Assembly (NCBI GenBank): GCA_039182715.1
Contig: JBCDBY010000012.1
Span: forward strand, 1-29,742
DNA: 29,742 nucleotides
Direction: 5' to 3'
Source: JBCDBY01 sp039182715
GTDB lineage: Bacteria > Planctomycetota > PLA2
Part shown: piece by piece, positions 1 through 7,912 of the stretch
How the letters are laid out: each line of letters opens with the position of its first letter
How positions within the stretch are numbered: position 1 is the first letter of the stretch
Made by a program: the position numbers and the translations under genes
Notes under the pieces: model-generated
Seen by the model: only the letters and a program-made list of their open reading frames with translations
What the model was told of the DNA's origin: nothing
The model's database searches: none

Positions 1-1053
1 TCGGAGTTGGCGAGCAACCCCGACACTGCGGCTCTCAAGTTGTCTACCGGAGTGGCCAATGCGCGGAACGTGCATTCATTGCACACGGAATCAGGCGAGC
101 CGATTCCTCACGTGCCGATCGGGATCGGTACGCCCCTGACCATTGAGATCCGGCATGTCTATACGGGTCGATTTCCGCGTGCGTGGGCCTGGGACAGTGA
201 CAAGGATATGCTTGTCGTCTCCGCGATGAGAGGGCTGGAGACCTATACTGCGGCTCCTCGAGCCGTCAATTACCTCAAGCGAGATGTGACGAAGCGGAGC
301 CACCATCGAGCGGCATCCGCTACGGAGCAGGGGACTCCGCTGGTTTTCTACTCCCCTGCGCTCACCGGCCTCAACAGCGTTATCGATCTTGAGATCGTAT
401 TCGACGAGTTCCCGAGCGAGTTGTTTGGCGCGATCGGGGGGGCGACATCCGCGGCGGCGGGCGTTCCTGTGTTTATTCCGGCGAGTGGCTACCTCCTCGC
501 CGCCGGCGAGATTCTGAAGCTGCTCGGTCGGGCGGGAGAGGCCCTGTTCGATGGCACGCCGGTATTCAAAGAGACGCACAGCCTGTCGTTCGACCGGCCG
601 GGCGACTCCAAGGCCACGGCAGACTTCCGACTTGTGATGAGGGATCAAGACGAAGCCGCTCTGGAGGGCAAGTACCACGTCGACGGCACGGGCAGGCTCG
701 TCCGGAAGGGCGATGGCAAACCGTACGACGGTGACTCTCCGTACATGGTGCTGAGCTTGGATGGCCGCGAGCGCCCCGACTTCTCCAGTTTCAGTCCTAC
801 CGCCGCGAGTGCGGCGATCCTTGAGCGCTTCTATGGCAAGGGCGCCGGACTGTCCGCCGGTATGGAGGTTTTGACCGACGCAATGCAGCTTTATAACGAC
901 TGGGTCTTCCGCGGCAAGGCGGAGCGAATCGCATTGAAGCTGGAGGGGATGAGCCCGGGCGATCCGGGGTACGACGACCTACGGAAAGAGCTCGACGCTT
1001 CCCTCAAGAACATCCAGAACAGCGCACTCAGTCCGGAGATCTCCACGGACTGA
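1..1053 (+). CDS. Hypothetical protein, probably 5'-truncated by the window edge
   Basis: I do not recognise this family. The frame is open from the first base, so the gene may begin upstream; a TTG at base 7 is the first possible start inside the window (348 residues from there), but nothing correctly spaced supports it. The N-terminal third looks like beta strands (IEIRHVYTGRFPRAWAW, DMLVVSAMRG, PLVFYSPALTG, DLEIVFDEF). A Gly/Ala-rich hydrophobic stretch with VPVFIPASGYLLAAGEIL follows at about residues 140-175, then a mixed alpha/beta part with MVLSLDG near residue 250 and an acidic helical C-terminus. There is no signal peptide or lipobox in what is visible. It is followed by 337 bases and then a small membrane protein on the same strand. 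Base composition here is lower in GC than the rest of the window. No function is proposed. Confidence 0.7.
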   Translation, partial: SELASNPDTAALKLSTGVANARNVHSLHTESGEPIPHVPIGIGTPLTIEIRHVYTGRFPRAWAWDSDKDMLVVSAMRGLETYTAAPRAVNYLKRDVTKRSHHRAASATEQGTPLVFYSPALTGLNSVIDLEIVFDEFPSELFGAIGGATSAAAGVPVFIPASGYLLAAGEILKLLGRAGEALFDGTPVFKETHSLSFDRPGDSKATADFRLVMRDQDEAALEGKYHVDGTGRLVRKGDGKPYDGDSPYMVLSLDGRERPDFSSFSPTAASAAILERFYGKGAGLSAGMEVLTDAMQLYNDWVFRGKAERIALKLEGMSPGDPGYDDLRKELDASLKNIQNSALSPEISTD

Positions 1054-1104
1054 ACTGACGAGAGGTCGAAGTGTTGTTCTGTTCACATGGGGCCAAGTCG
1101 TTAG

Positions 1105-1374
1105 GCCCGGCGACCGAGAGCGCCGCCCGAGGGACTGGGGGAGCGGGCGACATTCCTCAACGCGGTTATCGAGACCGCCGGGGAGGTCCGCTCGAGTGTG
1201 TCGCCACCCATTTCTCCAGGCATGGCCATCTTCCAAGTGTCTGTCAGGCCCGGCGGAGAGTCTGATCAACGAATTCAGATTCGGACTGCTGGGAGTCATG
1301 ACTCCAGGAATCAGGTGAGATGCACTCTGACGTCAAGCCCACTGAGCACATTCAAGCGGAGCTTCCCTTGTTGA
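1105..1374 (+). other. Intergenic stretch with an unexplained open frame, possible gene remnant
   Basis: The 337 bases between the two left-edge genes contain no convincing start codon with a ribosome site. One frame stays open from 1105, just after a TAG at 1102-1104, to a TGA at 1372-1374. It reads as plausible protein sequence (for example ERATFLNAVIETAGEV, then MAIFQVSVRPGGES). The only ATG in this frame is at 1222 and would give 50 residues. It could be a decayed domain, a small gene with a non-standard start, or chance. Third codon positions are not strongly GC-biased. Confidence 0.2.
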
Positions 1375-1390
1375 TTGGAGCCGAGTAACG

Positions 1391-1846
1391 ATGTCGGAAC
1401 TGCTGCCGTCCGAACGGGATCAGGCGATCATCGAGGGTGCTCGCGCAGTACTGCATCGGCAATTCGACACACTCGTGCGTTGGTTTCTCTTCTTCCTCCC
1501 GATCATGTTGGGGACCGTCGGAATTGTCTGGTGGAAGGTCCAGACTCATTCGGACTTGAAGCTGGCGAACTCTTGGGCCAGCCCTGCGTTGTGGATAACC
1601 CTCTTCTTTGCGCTGCAGGGGGGGCTCGGGATCGTTGCGTGTTGGTCGTTCAGACGAGAAGCCGAGAGAGTGGGGCTGCGGATTGAAGCGCTGCTGAAGC
1701 AGCATGACGACTTGGCGAGCGGGCATTGCCTCTTATCTCTCTCGCCGTTATTTGACCGTGCGACATTCGTGGCCATCATCTCGCTCGCGGCGAACGTCTT
1801 TCTTCTGTTGGTGGCTTTCGCGGTTCAGATCGCCAGGCTGCCTTAG
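1391..1846 (+). CDS. Small three-helix integral membrane protein, unknown family
   Basis: This 151-residue protein starts at ATG 1391, with GGAG at 1377-1380 as a reasonable ribosome site. Three hydrophobic segments are visible at about residues 31-48, 67-86 and 124-146. An amphipathic N-terminal helix (DQAIIEGARAVLHRQF) precedes the first, and a charged loop (RREAERVGLRIEALLKQHDD) lies between the second and third. The overall pattern suggests an inner-membrane protein, but no catalytic motif or known family is recognised. It lies downstream of another unrecognised gene in the same lower-GC segment, so the two may form a unit. GC at 1441-1500 is 33 of 60 bases, well below the rest of the window. 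Confidence 0.75.
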   Translation: MSELLPSERDQAIIEGARAVLHRQFDTLVRWFLFFLPIMLGTVGIVWWKVQTHSDLKLANSWASPALWITLFFALQGGLGIVACWSFRREAERVGLRIEALLKQHDDLASGHCLLSLSPLFDRATFVAIISLAANVFLLLVAFAVQIARLP

Positions 1847-2026
1847 ATAGAGTCGACCCTGGATCGATTACGGCAGGGACCACTCAGCCGAGTGCCTTAG
1901 CCCGAGGCCGCTGCTGCGGAGCACGTGTTGCGTGCAGAGATTCGGCGACGTCTCGCGGCATTCTGCTTGAGTCACTCTCGTCTCATCCTGGTCGGGCCAC
2001 GAGCGCCGCAGGAGGGTGCGTTCGGC

Positions 2027-3601
2027 TCAACGGACAGCGAGGCCGCGTCGCGGCAGAAGGCTGCCCTCCGCAAGATAGAGCTGCACGAGTGCGATGCGGT
2101 AGGCGACGACGGCGCGGACCTCGTCGATTTGCACTTGGAGCAGGTCGCGCTGCGCTTGTGCGACGAGTAGGCCGGTGCTGGCGCCGACTTCGAAGCGTTG
2201 GAGTTCGGCGGCGACGGTGAGCTCTTGGAGTTCTCTCGTGGTGCGCGTGGCGGTGATCTGCTGTCGTGCCCGTTCGAGTTCGTTGAGGGCGAGGCGGACG
2301 TCGAGGCGGACGATCTGGGCCAGGTTTTCGACGGCTTCCGCGGATCTTCTCCAGCTTGCTCGGGCGGCGAGGTCGCGGCCTCGGGCGGAGCGGTTTTCGA
2401 GGAAGGCGCTGAGCGAGATGCCGACTCGGGCGTCGTAGTTATCGCCGTCGAGGTCTTTGAAGGCGTCGATGAGGGTGTCGGCGTAGCCGGACTTTCCTAG
2501 CGTCACGAAGAGGTCGAGTCTGGGGAGGATGCCGTTTCTTGTGACGACCGTTTCTAAGCGGTTCTGCTCCTGGCGGAGTCTTGCCTCTTGGAGGTCGGGG
2601 CGGGCTTTGAGGGCGAGCTGGACTCGTTCGTTGTCGTCTTCGACTTTGATTGGGGCTTCGATCTTCGGTTCGCTGGTGGAATCGATGGGGCGGTCGAGGC
2701 CTCCGTCGAGGTCGGGGCTCATTTGGCGGAGGAGCCTTAGGCGGCGTTCTTCGAGTCTGGCTCTGGCGTCGATGAGGGCGAGCTCTCGGACGGCGACTTC
2801 GGTGCGGGCGACGGCGATCTGGTCTTCGGGGAGGGTGCCGACGTCGATGCGGGTTTGGAGCTCGTCTCTCTGTTGGACGGCGACCTCCAGCGATCGCTGG
2901 AAGATGGCGATCTCCTGCTTGGCCAGCACGTAGTTCCAGTAGGCGATCTGGGTGTCGGCGATGACCGCCTGCGTGAAACCCTCGAGTTCGAACTTGCTCG
3001 CCTCGGTGCCGATGGCGGCTTGTTGGACTCTTGCGAGATTCACTCTCGGTCCCAGTCCTCGAAGGAGGGACTGGGTGACGGTCAGGCCGAGGCGGACCTG
3101 CTCCTGGGTGGGCGCTCGGTTCGACGTGTCGCGTTCGTTGGTGAGGCCGATGTCAATGTCGGTGCCCGTCGGGAGGCGCTGTCTCACGCCAACGCCGGCT
3201 GCGACGTCTTCGGCGTCGACGTCGAATCGCTCGCCCGTCGATCGTGAGACTTCGCTGCTTGTCTCTTCTCCGTAGGCGAGGTCGGCGTAGACCTCGGGGT
3301 CGAAGACGCCTCGTTCGATCAGCTCGAAGGCGCCGGCGATGACGGGGTCGAGCTGTTGGACGGCGAGGTCTCGATTGTTTTGGAGCGCGAGGATGGTGGC
3401 CTGTTCGATCGACAGCGAGAGGGGACCGTTGTCGGGGGGCAGGTCCAGCTTGGGCTCGTCGGCGGCCGGCTTGTCCTCTTCCCTCACCAGGTCTCTGGGC
3501 GGCTTGTCGGGGTCGGGCTCCGGCCAGTCGGTTTGCATGCTGCGCCACTGGTCGGGGGCGCAGGCGACCGCGCAGAGCGCGAGGACGATGCAGGCTCTCA
3601 C
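2027..3601 (-). CDS. TolC-family outer-membrane efflux factor, putative lipoprotein
   Basis: This is the third gene of the efflux operon: the outer-membrane channel that completes a tripartite exporter. I place the start at GTG 3601, whose bases overlap the stop of the RND gene (GTGA), giving 524 residues, normal for the family. An in-frame extension further upstream reads as arginine-rich nonsense antisense to the pump gene and is rejected. The N-terminus is a short signal peptide ending in AVAC with Cys15, so it is probably lipidated as in NodT/OprM-type factors; Ala at -3 is slightly off the usual lipobox. A Pro/Asp-rich linker follows (about 26-60). Two outer-membrane efflux repeats come next, starting at LSLSIEQATILALQNN, with long helices such as QIAYWNYVLAKQEIAIFQRS and a second copy in the C-terminal half (RPDLQEARLRQEQNRLE, LALNELERARQQI). 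The C-terminal QIDEVRAVVAYRIALVQLYLAEG is typical of the family. Confidence 0.9.
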   Translation of the reverse strand: MRACIVLALCAVACAPDQWRSMQTDWPEPDPDKPPRDLVREEDKPAADEPKLDLPPDNGPLSLSIEQATILALQNNRDLAVQQLDPVIAGAFELIERGVFDPEVYADLAYGEETSSEVSRSTGERFDVDAEDVAAGVGVRQRLPTGTDIDIGLTNERDTSNRAPTQEQVRLGLTVTQSLLRGLGPRVNLARVQQAAIGTEASKFELEGFTQAVIADTQIAYWNYVLAKQEIAIFQRSLEVAVQQRDELQTRIDVGTLPEDQIAVARTEVAVRELALIDARARLEERRLRLLRQMSPDLDGGLDRPIDSTSEPKIEAPIKVEDDNERVQLALKARPDLQEARLRQEQNRLETVVTRNGILPRLDLFVTLGKSGYADTLIDAFKDLDGDNYDARVGISLSAFLENRSARGRDLAARASWRRSAEAVENLAQIVRLDVRLALNELERARQQITATRTTRELQELTVAAELQRFEVGASTGLLVAQAQRDLLQVQIDEVRAVVAYRIALVQLYLAEGSLLPRRGLAVR

Positions 3602-6600
3602 GACTTCTCGGGGTGGAAGAGGGAGTACACGGCCGGGATCAGGACGAGCGTGATGAGCGTGCTGGCGAGCAGGCCGCCGACGACAGCTCTTGCGAGCGGG
3701 GCCTGCGCGTCGGCGCCTTCGCCCACGCCCAAGGCCAGCGGCAGGAGTGCGAGCATCGTCGTCAGCGACGTCATTAGGATGGGGCGGAGCCTTCTTCTGC
3801 CGGCTTCGGCGACGGCGTCTTTCACGCCTCTTCCGTCCTGTCGCAGGCGTCCGGCCTGGTCGACCAGCAGAATCGCGTTGTTGACCACGATGCCGCCCAG
3901 CATGATGCATCCGATGGCGGATTGCACGTTCAGGGTGGTCTCCGTGAGGAACAGTGTCACGATCACGCCGATCGCGGCCAGCGGCACCGAGAACATCACC
4001 ACCAGCGGGTCGCGGAAGGACTCGTACTGGCACGCGAGCACCATGTACACGAGCACCAGCGCCAGGATGAGTGAGTCGATCAGCTCGGCGAACGCCTTCT
4101 CCTGCTCCTCGTAGTTGCCGGCGACGTGCATCTCGAAGCCGTCGGGGCGCGGGATTTCGTCGAGCATCGCCTGCACGTCGAGGGCGACGGAGCCCATGTC
4201 GCGGCCGACCACGTTGGCTTCGACCGTGGCGAGGCGCTGCTGATCCTTGCGATCGATCAGGAGCGGGCCGGTACCCGCGTTGCTCTCGACAACGTTGCGG
4301 AGGACCACCGGGTCGCCGCTCGGCGTGGCGATGGTGAGGTCGAGAATCTCGTCGATGGTGCGGCGCTCGGCGTTCTTGAGCTGCACGAGAATGCGGTAGG
4401 AGTTCCCTTGCGTGCGGTAGTCACCGGCCTTGGAGCCCGCGACGGCGGTTTCGATCACCTCGGCAACATCGCGCACCGTCAGGCCGACGTCCGCGGCGCG
4501 GTCGCGGTCGACGCGGATTTCCTGCTGCGGCACGCCCGCTTTGCGGGAGAGCTCGACGTCGCTGATGCCGGGGACGTCTTCGAGTCGGGTCAGCACCTCG
4601 TTGGCCAGCGCGTCGAGGGTGTCGAGGTCGAAGCCGCGCACCTCCACCTTGAGGCCTTCGTCGCCGCCCAGCACGCGCTCGAGCAGGAATTGCCCCTGCC
4701 GCGCGCGGGCGCGGATGCGCATGCCGGGGATCTTGCCGTCGAGCTTCTTCCGCAGGTCGTTGGCGACCTCCACGTTGGAGCGGTCGCGGTCGACCGCCGA
4801 GGTGAGCGAGAGCTGGATCTGGCCCTTGCCGGCATCACTCGCGCGCCAGCCGGTGGCGCCGACGCTGACGACCGAGCCGACCATCTCCGGCACGTTCGCG
4901 AAGACGATGTCCTCCATGCGGCGCGTTTGGGTGTCGACGAGATCGAGTCGGGTGCCGAGCTCCATCTCGCCGGTGATGCGCACTTCGGCTTCGTCGCTGG
5001 GCGGCAGGAACTCGCTCCCCAGCAACGGGACGAGCTGGAGCGCGGCGAAGAAGAGGCCGATCGCGCCGCCGATGGTGATCAGGCGGTGGCGCAGCACCCA
5101 GCCGAGCAGGCTCTTGTAGCCGTCTTCGAGCTTCTGGAAGAACGCATCGCCGGCGCGGGCGAGCTTGCCCTTCTTGGTCTCGCCCTTGTCCAGCAGCTTG
5201 CTCGCGAGCATCGGCACCACGCTCAGCGAAACCACCAGCGCCGCGAAAAGCGAGAACATGATCACGTACGCCAGCTCCTCGAAGAGGATGCCGGTCACGC
5301 CGCGCACGAAGATCAACGGCAGGAAGATGACGAGCGTGGTGATCGTGCTGGCAACGATCGCGGAGGCGACTTCGCCGGCGCCGCGCACGGACGCCTCCCT
5401 TCGATTCTCGCCCTCTTCCGTCTTGCGGCGGAAGATGTTCTCGAGCACAACGACGGAGCCGTCCACCATCATCCCCACACCCAGGGCGAGGCCGCCCAAG
5501 GTCATCAGGTTGATGGTGAAACCGCCGAAGTAGATGAGCGAGAAGGTGGCGATGCCGGAGATGGGGATCGCGATGGCGATGAGCAGGGTGCTGCGCAGGT
5601 TGCGGAGGAAGACGAGCAGCACGATCAGCGCGAGGCCGCTGCCGTAGAGCACCGAGCGCGCGACGTTTTCGATCGACTTCTCGATGAAGTTGCCCTGGTT
5701 CACGACCGGGACGATGCGCACCTGCGGAAACTCGGCGTTGACCGCCTCGATCTCCTCGAGCACGCGTTTGGCGACCTCGACGGTATTCGCGTTGGCCTGC
5801 TTGCGAATGGCCACGCGCAGACCGCGCTCGCCGTTCACGCGCACGATGCGGGTGAGCTTCTCGTAGGTGTCCGTCACCTCGGCGACCTGGCCGAGCGTGA
5901 CGACCGAGCCTTCGCGGTTGAGCACCACCGTGTTGCGCAATTCGTCGAGGTCCTTGAACTCCGATGGGGCGCGCAGCGTCACTTCGTGGCGGCCCGCCTC
6001 GATCTTGCCGGCGGGCAGGTCGAGGTTGGCGTCCTCGATGCGGTCGAGGATCGTGTCGAGCGGCACCTGGAAGGCGCGCAGGCGATCGGGGTCGATCTCG
6101 ACGCGCACCTCGCGGTTGAATCCGCCCCAGGTGTCGACCTGCGCGATGCCGGGAATGCGCGCGAAGCGGTAGCGGATCTGGTCCTCGATGAACTCCGTCA
6201 GGTCGACCGGATCGAGGCTGCTGGAGATGCCGAGGATGACCACCGGGAAGCTTGCGATGTCGAACTTCGACACGCGCGGCCGCACGATGTCGTCGGGCAG
6301 CTCGTTGATCTCGTCCTCGATGGTCGCCTGCAGGTCGAGCGCGGCGGCGTCGATATCGGTGCCCCAGCCGAAGGTCACCCGAATGCGGCTGTTGCCCTCG
6401 CTCGACTCCGACGTCATCTCCTCCACGCCGGGCACGGTCGCGATGATCTCCTCGAGAATCTGCGTGACCAGCCGCTCCATCACCTCGGGGCTGGCGCCTT
6501 CCCAGCCGGTGCGCACCGTCGCGGTGGGCAGCTCCACGTTGGGCAGCAGGTCGATGCGCAGGCGCAGGAGCGAGACGGTGCCGAGGATCAGGACGATGAG

Positions 6601-6654
6601 CGTCGCCATCGTCGTGAACACCGGGCGCGCGACGCTGGCGCGGGGGAGACTCAC
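3598..6654 (-). CDS. RND (HAE/AcrB-like) efflux pump, inner-membrane subunit
   Basis: This is the proton-driven inner-membrane pump of the tripartite exporter. I place the start at GTG 6654, overlapping the adaptor stop as GTGA, which gives 1018 residues, normal for this family; an upstream extension antisense to the adaptor is Arg-rich and rejected. Visible landmarks: TM1 at about residues 12-31 followed by LRIDLLPNVELPTATV; periplasmic porter motifs (TWGGFNREVRVEIDPDRLRAF at about 175-195); TM2 from about 336; the TM4 proton-relay segment GVGMMVDGSVVVLENI with Asp398; GSEFLPPSDEAEV after TM7; and the C-terminal GGIVVNNAILLVDQAGRLR and RPILMTSLTT. In AcrB two adjacent aspartates occupy TM4; here the second is Gly399, and the AcrB TM10 lysine position is Asn, as in many non-AcrB HAE proteins. 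The substrate cannot be inferred. Confidence 0.95.
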   Translation of the reverse strand: MSLPRASVARPVFTTMATLIVLILGTVSLLRLRIDLLPNVELPTATVRTGWEGASPEVMERLVTQILEEIIATVPGVEEMTSESSEGNSRIRVTFGWGTDIDAAALDLQATIEDEINELPDDIVRPRVSKFDIASFPVVILGISSSLDPVDLTEFIEDQIRYRFARIPGIAQVDTWGGFNREVRVEIDPDRLRAFQVPLDTILDRIEDANLDLPAGKIEAGRHEVTLRAPSEFKDLDELRNTVVLNREGSVVTLGQVAEVTDTYEKLTRIVRVNGERGLRVAIRKQANANTVEVAKRVLEEIEAVNAEFPQVRIVPVVNQGNFIEKSIENVARSVLYGSGLALIVLLVFLRNLRSTLLIAIAIPISGIATFSLIYFGGFTINLMTLGGLALGVGMMVDGSVVVLENIFRRKTEEGENRREASVRGAGEVASAIVASTITTLVIFLPLIFVRGVTGILFEELAYVIMFSLFAALVVSLSVVPMLASKLLDKGETKKGKLARAGDAFFQKLEDGYKSLLGWVLRHRLITIGGAIGLFFAALQLVPLLGSEFLPPSDEAEVRITGEMELGTRLDLVDTQTRRMEDIVFANVPEMVGSVVSVGATGWRASDAGKGQIQLSLTSAVDRDRSNVEVANDLRKKLDGKIPGMRIRARARQGQFLLERVLGGDEGLKVEVRGFDLDTLDALANEVLTRLEDVPGISDVELSRKAGVPQQEIRVDRDRAADVGLTVRDVAEVIETAVAGSKAGDYRTQGNSYRILVQLKNAERRTIDEILDLTIATPSGDPVVLRNVVESNAGTGPLLIDRKDQQRLATVEANVVGRDMGSVALDVQAMLDEIPRPDGFEMHVAGNYEEQEKAFAELIDSLILALVLVYMVLACQYESFRDPLVVMFSVPLAAIGVIVTLFLTETTLNVQSAIGCIMLGGIVVNNAILLVDQAGRLRQDGRGVKDAVAEAGRRRLRPILMTSLTTMLALLPLALGVGEGADAQAPLARAVVGGLLASTLITLVLIPAVYSLFHPEKS

Positions 6655-7835
6655 TCGCGCGGCTCCGCAGGCTGCTTCGCGTCGTCGGGAATGACGATCG
6701 CGGAACCGTCGTCGACCAGCTGCTGGCCGAGCGTGACGAATCGCGCGGCGAAGCCCTCGTCGAGCACCTGCACGAGGTCGCCGTCGCGAATGCCGAGCTG
6801 GAGCGGCGTCCACTTCACGTGCTCGTTGTCCGCGGTCACGGTGAAGACGCCGACCTGATCGTTGCGGCGGGTGAGCGCCGCGGCGGTGATCAGCGTGGCG
6901 CTCTCGACGCGCGCGAGCACGACGGTCGCGCGAATAAACATGCCGGGCTTCAGGCGGCGGTCGCCGTTGGGCAGGCTCAGCTCCACGCGCGCCTGCCGCG
7001 TCTCGCGCCGAAACGTGGGGGCGATGCGCTGAATGGTGCCGCGGAAGGTCTCGTCGGGATAGGCGTCGGTCTGGACCGTCACCTCTTGCCCGGCGGAGAG
7101 CCGCGCGTAATCGCGTTCGGGCACGTAGACCACGCCGATGAGCGGGTCGAGCTCCAGAATCGAGAAGAGCGGGTCGTTCGCGCGAATGGTGCTACCGGCG
7201 TCGACGTGGCGGGTGGCGACCACGCGCTCGTCGTCGCCGCCGGTCCATGCGGCGCGAATCTCGGTGTAGCCGAGGCGAATCCGGGCGGTCTCGCGCGCGG
7301 ACTCGGCGCGCTTCACGCGCGCGGCGGCCACCTCGATCGCCGCCTTCTTGGCGAGGTGGTCGGCGACGGCGACGTCGAGCTGCGATTCCGACGCGACCTT
7401 CTTTTCGCGCAGCGTGCGCGCGCGCTCGAGGGCGCGCTCGGCGATTTCGAAGGCACTCTGGGCTTGGACGAGGTTGGCCTTGGCGACGAGGATGTCGGCC
7501 TCGGCCTGGGCGAGCTCCTGGACGTGCTCGTCGTCGTCGAGGCGAGCGACCACCTGGCCGCGCTGGACCGGGTCGGCGAGGTCGACCGTCAGCTCGTGGA
7601 TGCGGCCGTCGATCTTGGGCGCGACGACGAGCTCGTCGGGTGCCTCCAGGGTGCCGCTGAATGTGCGGCGCAGCTCGATCGGGCCGCGCGTCGGGGCGGC
7701 GACGGCGACCGGCGCGGCCTGCATGGTGCCGCGCCGTTGCGCGGGCTGGTCGAGCTCGTTTAAGCGACCGTAAATCTGCCAGCCGAGCCACGAGAGTCCC
7801 GCGACGACGACGAGGATGAAGAAAGCACGCAGCAT
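6651..7835 (-). CDS. RND efflux periplasmic adaptor (membrane fusion protein)
   Basis: This 394-residue protein is the first gene of the operon and would bridge pump and outer-membrane factor in the periplasm. It has one N-terminal membrane anchor (about 3-20). The lipoyl-like half-motifs are seen as ELVVAPKIDGRIHELTV and VQRGQVVARLDD (about 68-100). A long alpha-helical hairpin follows (about 103-190; EHVQELAQAEADILVAKANL through LGYTEIRAAW). The beta-barrel and membrane-proximal domains hold DAGSTIRANDPLFSILELD, VYVPERDYARLSAGQ and LKPGMFIRATVVL. There is no convincing Shine-Dalgarno before ATG 7835; a TAGAAT hexamer lies 22 bases upstream (7858-7863 on the complement) and could be a -10 box. 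The downstream pump gene overlaps the stop codon, so translation is probably coupled. Confidence 0.93.
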   Translation of the reverse strand: MLRAFFILVVVAGLSWLGWQIYGRLNELDQPAQRRGTMQAAPVAVAAPTRGPIELRRTFSGTLEAPDELVVAPKIDGRIHELTVDLADPVQRGQVVARLDDDEHVQELAQAEADILVAKANLVQAQSAFEIAERALERARTLREKKVASESQLDVAVADHLAKKAAIEVAAARVKRAESARETARIRLGYTEIRAAWTGGDDERVVATRHVDAGSTIRANDPLFSILELDPLIGVVYVPERDYARLSAGQEVTVQTDAYPDETFRGTIQRIAPTFRRETRQARVELSLPNGDRRLKPGMFIRATVVLARVESATLITAAALTRRNDQVGVFTVTADNEHVKWTPLQLGIRDGDLVQVLDEGFAARFVTLGQQLVDDGSAIVIPDDAKQPAEPRE

Positions 7836-7912
7836 CGAAACCCAGTCCAGCGGGAGAATTCTACCGACCCGTTAGGAGTTCGACGGTTTCGGGCGGCGGA
7901 TTCGGCGGGCGC

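Noticed and set aside
1908..1919. Short inverted repeat CCGC/GCGG between convergent genes as a terminator
   Set aside because: The stem is only four bases with no T tract.
4126..6858. A 910-codon open frame on the plus strand, opposite the RND pump gene
   Set aside because: Its sequence is His/Asp/Arg/Val-rich low-complexity, the usual mirror of a GC-rich coding strand. The minus strand encodes an unmistakable pump.
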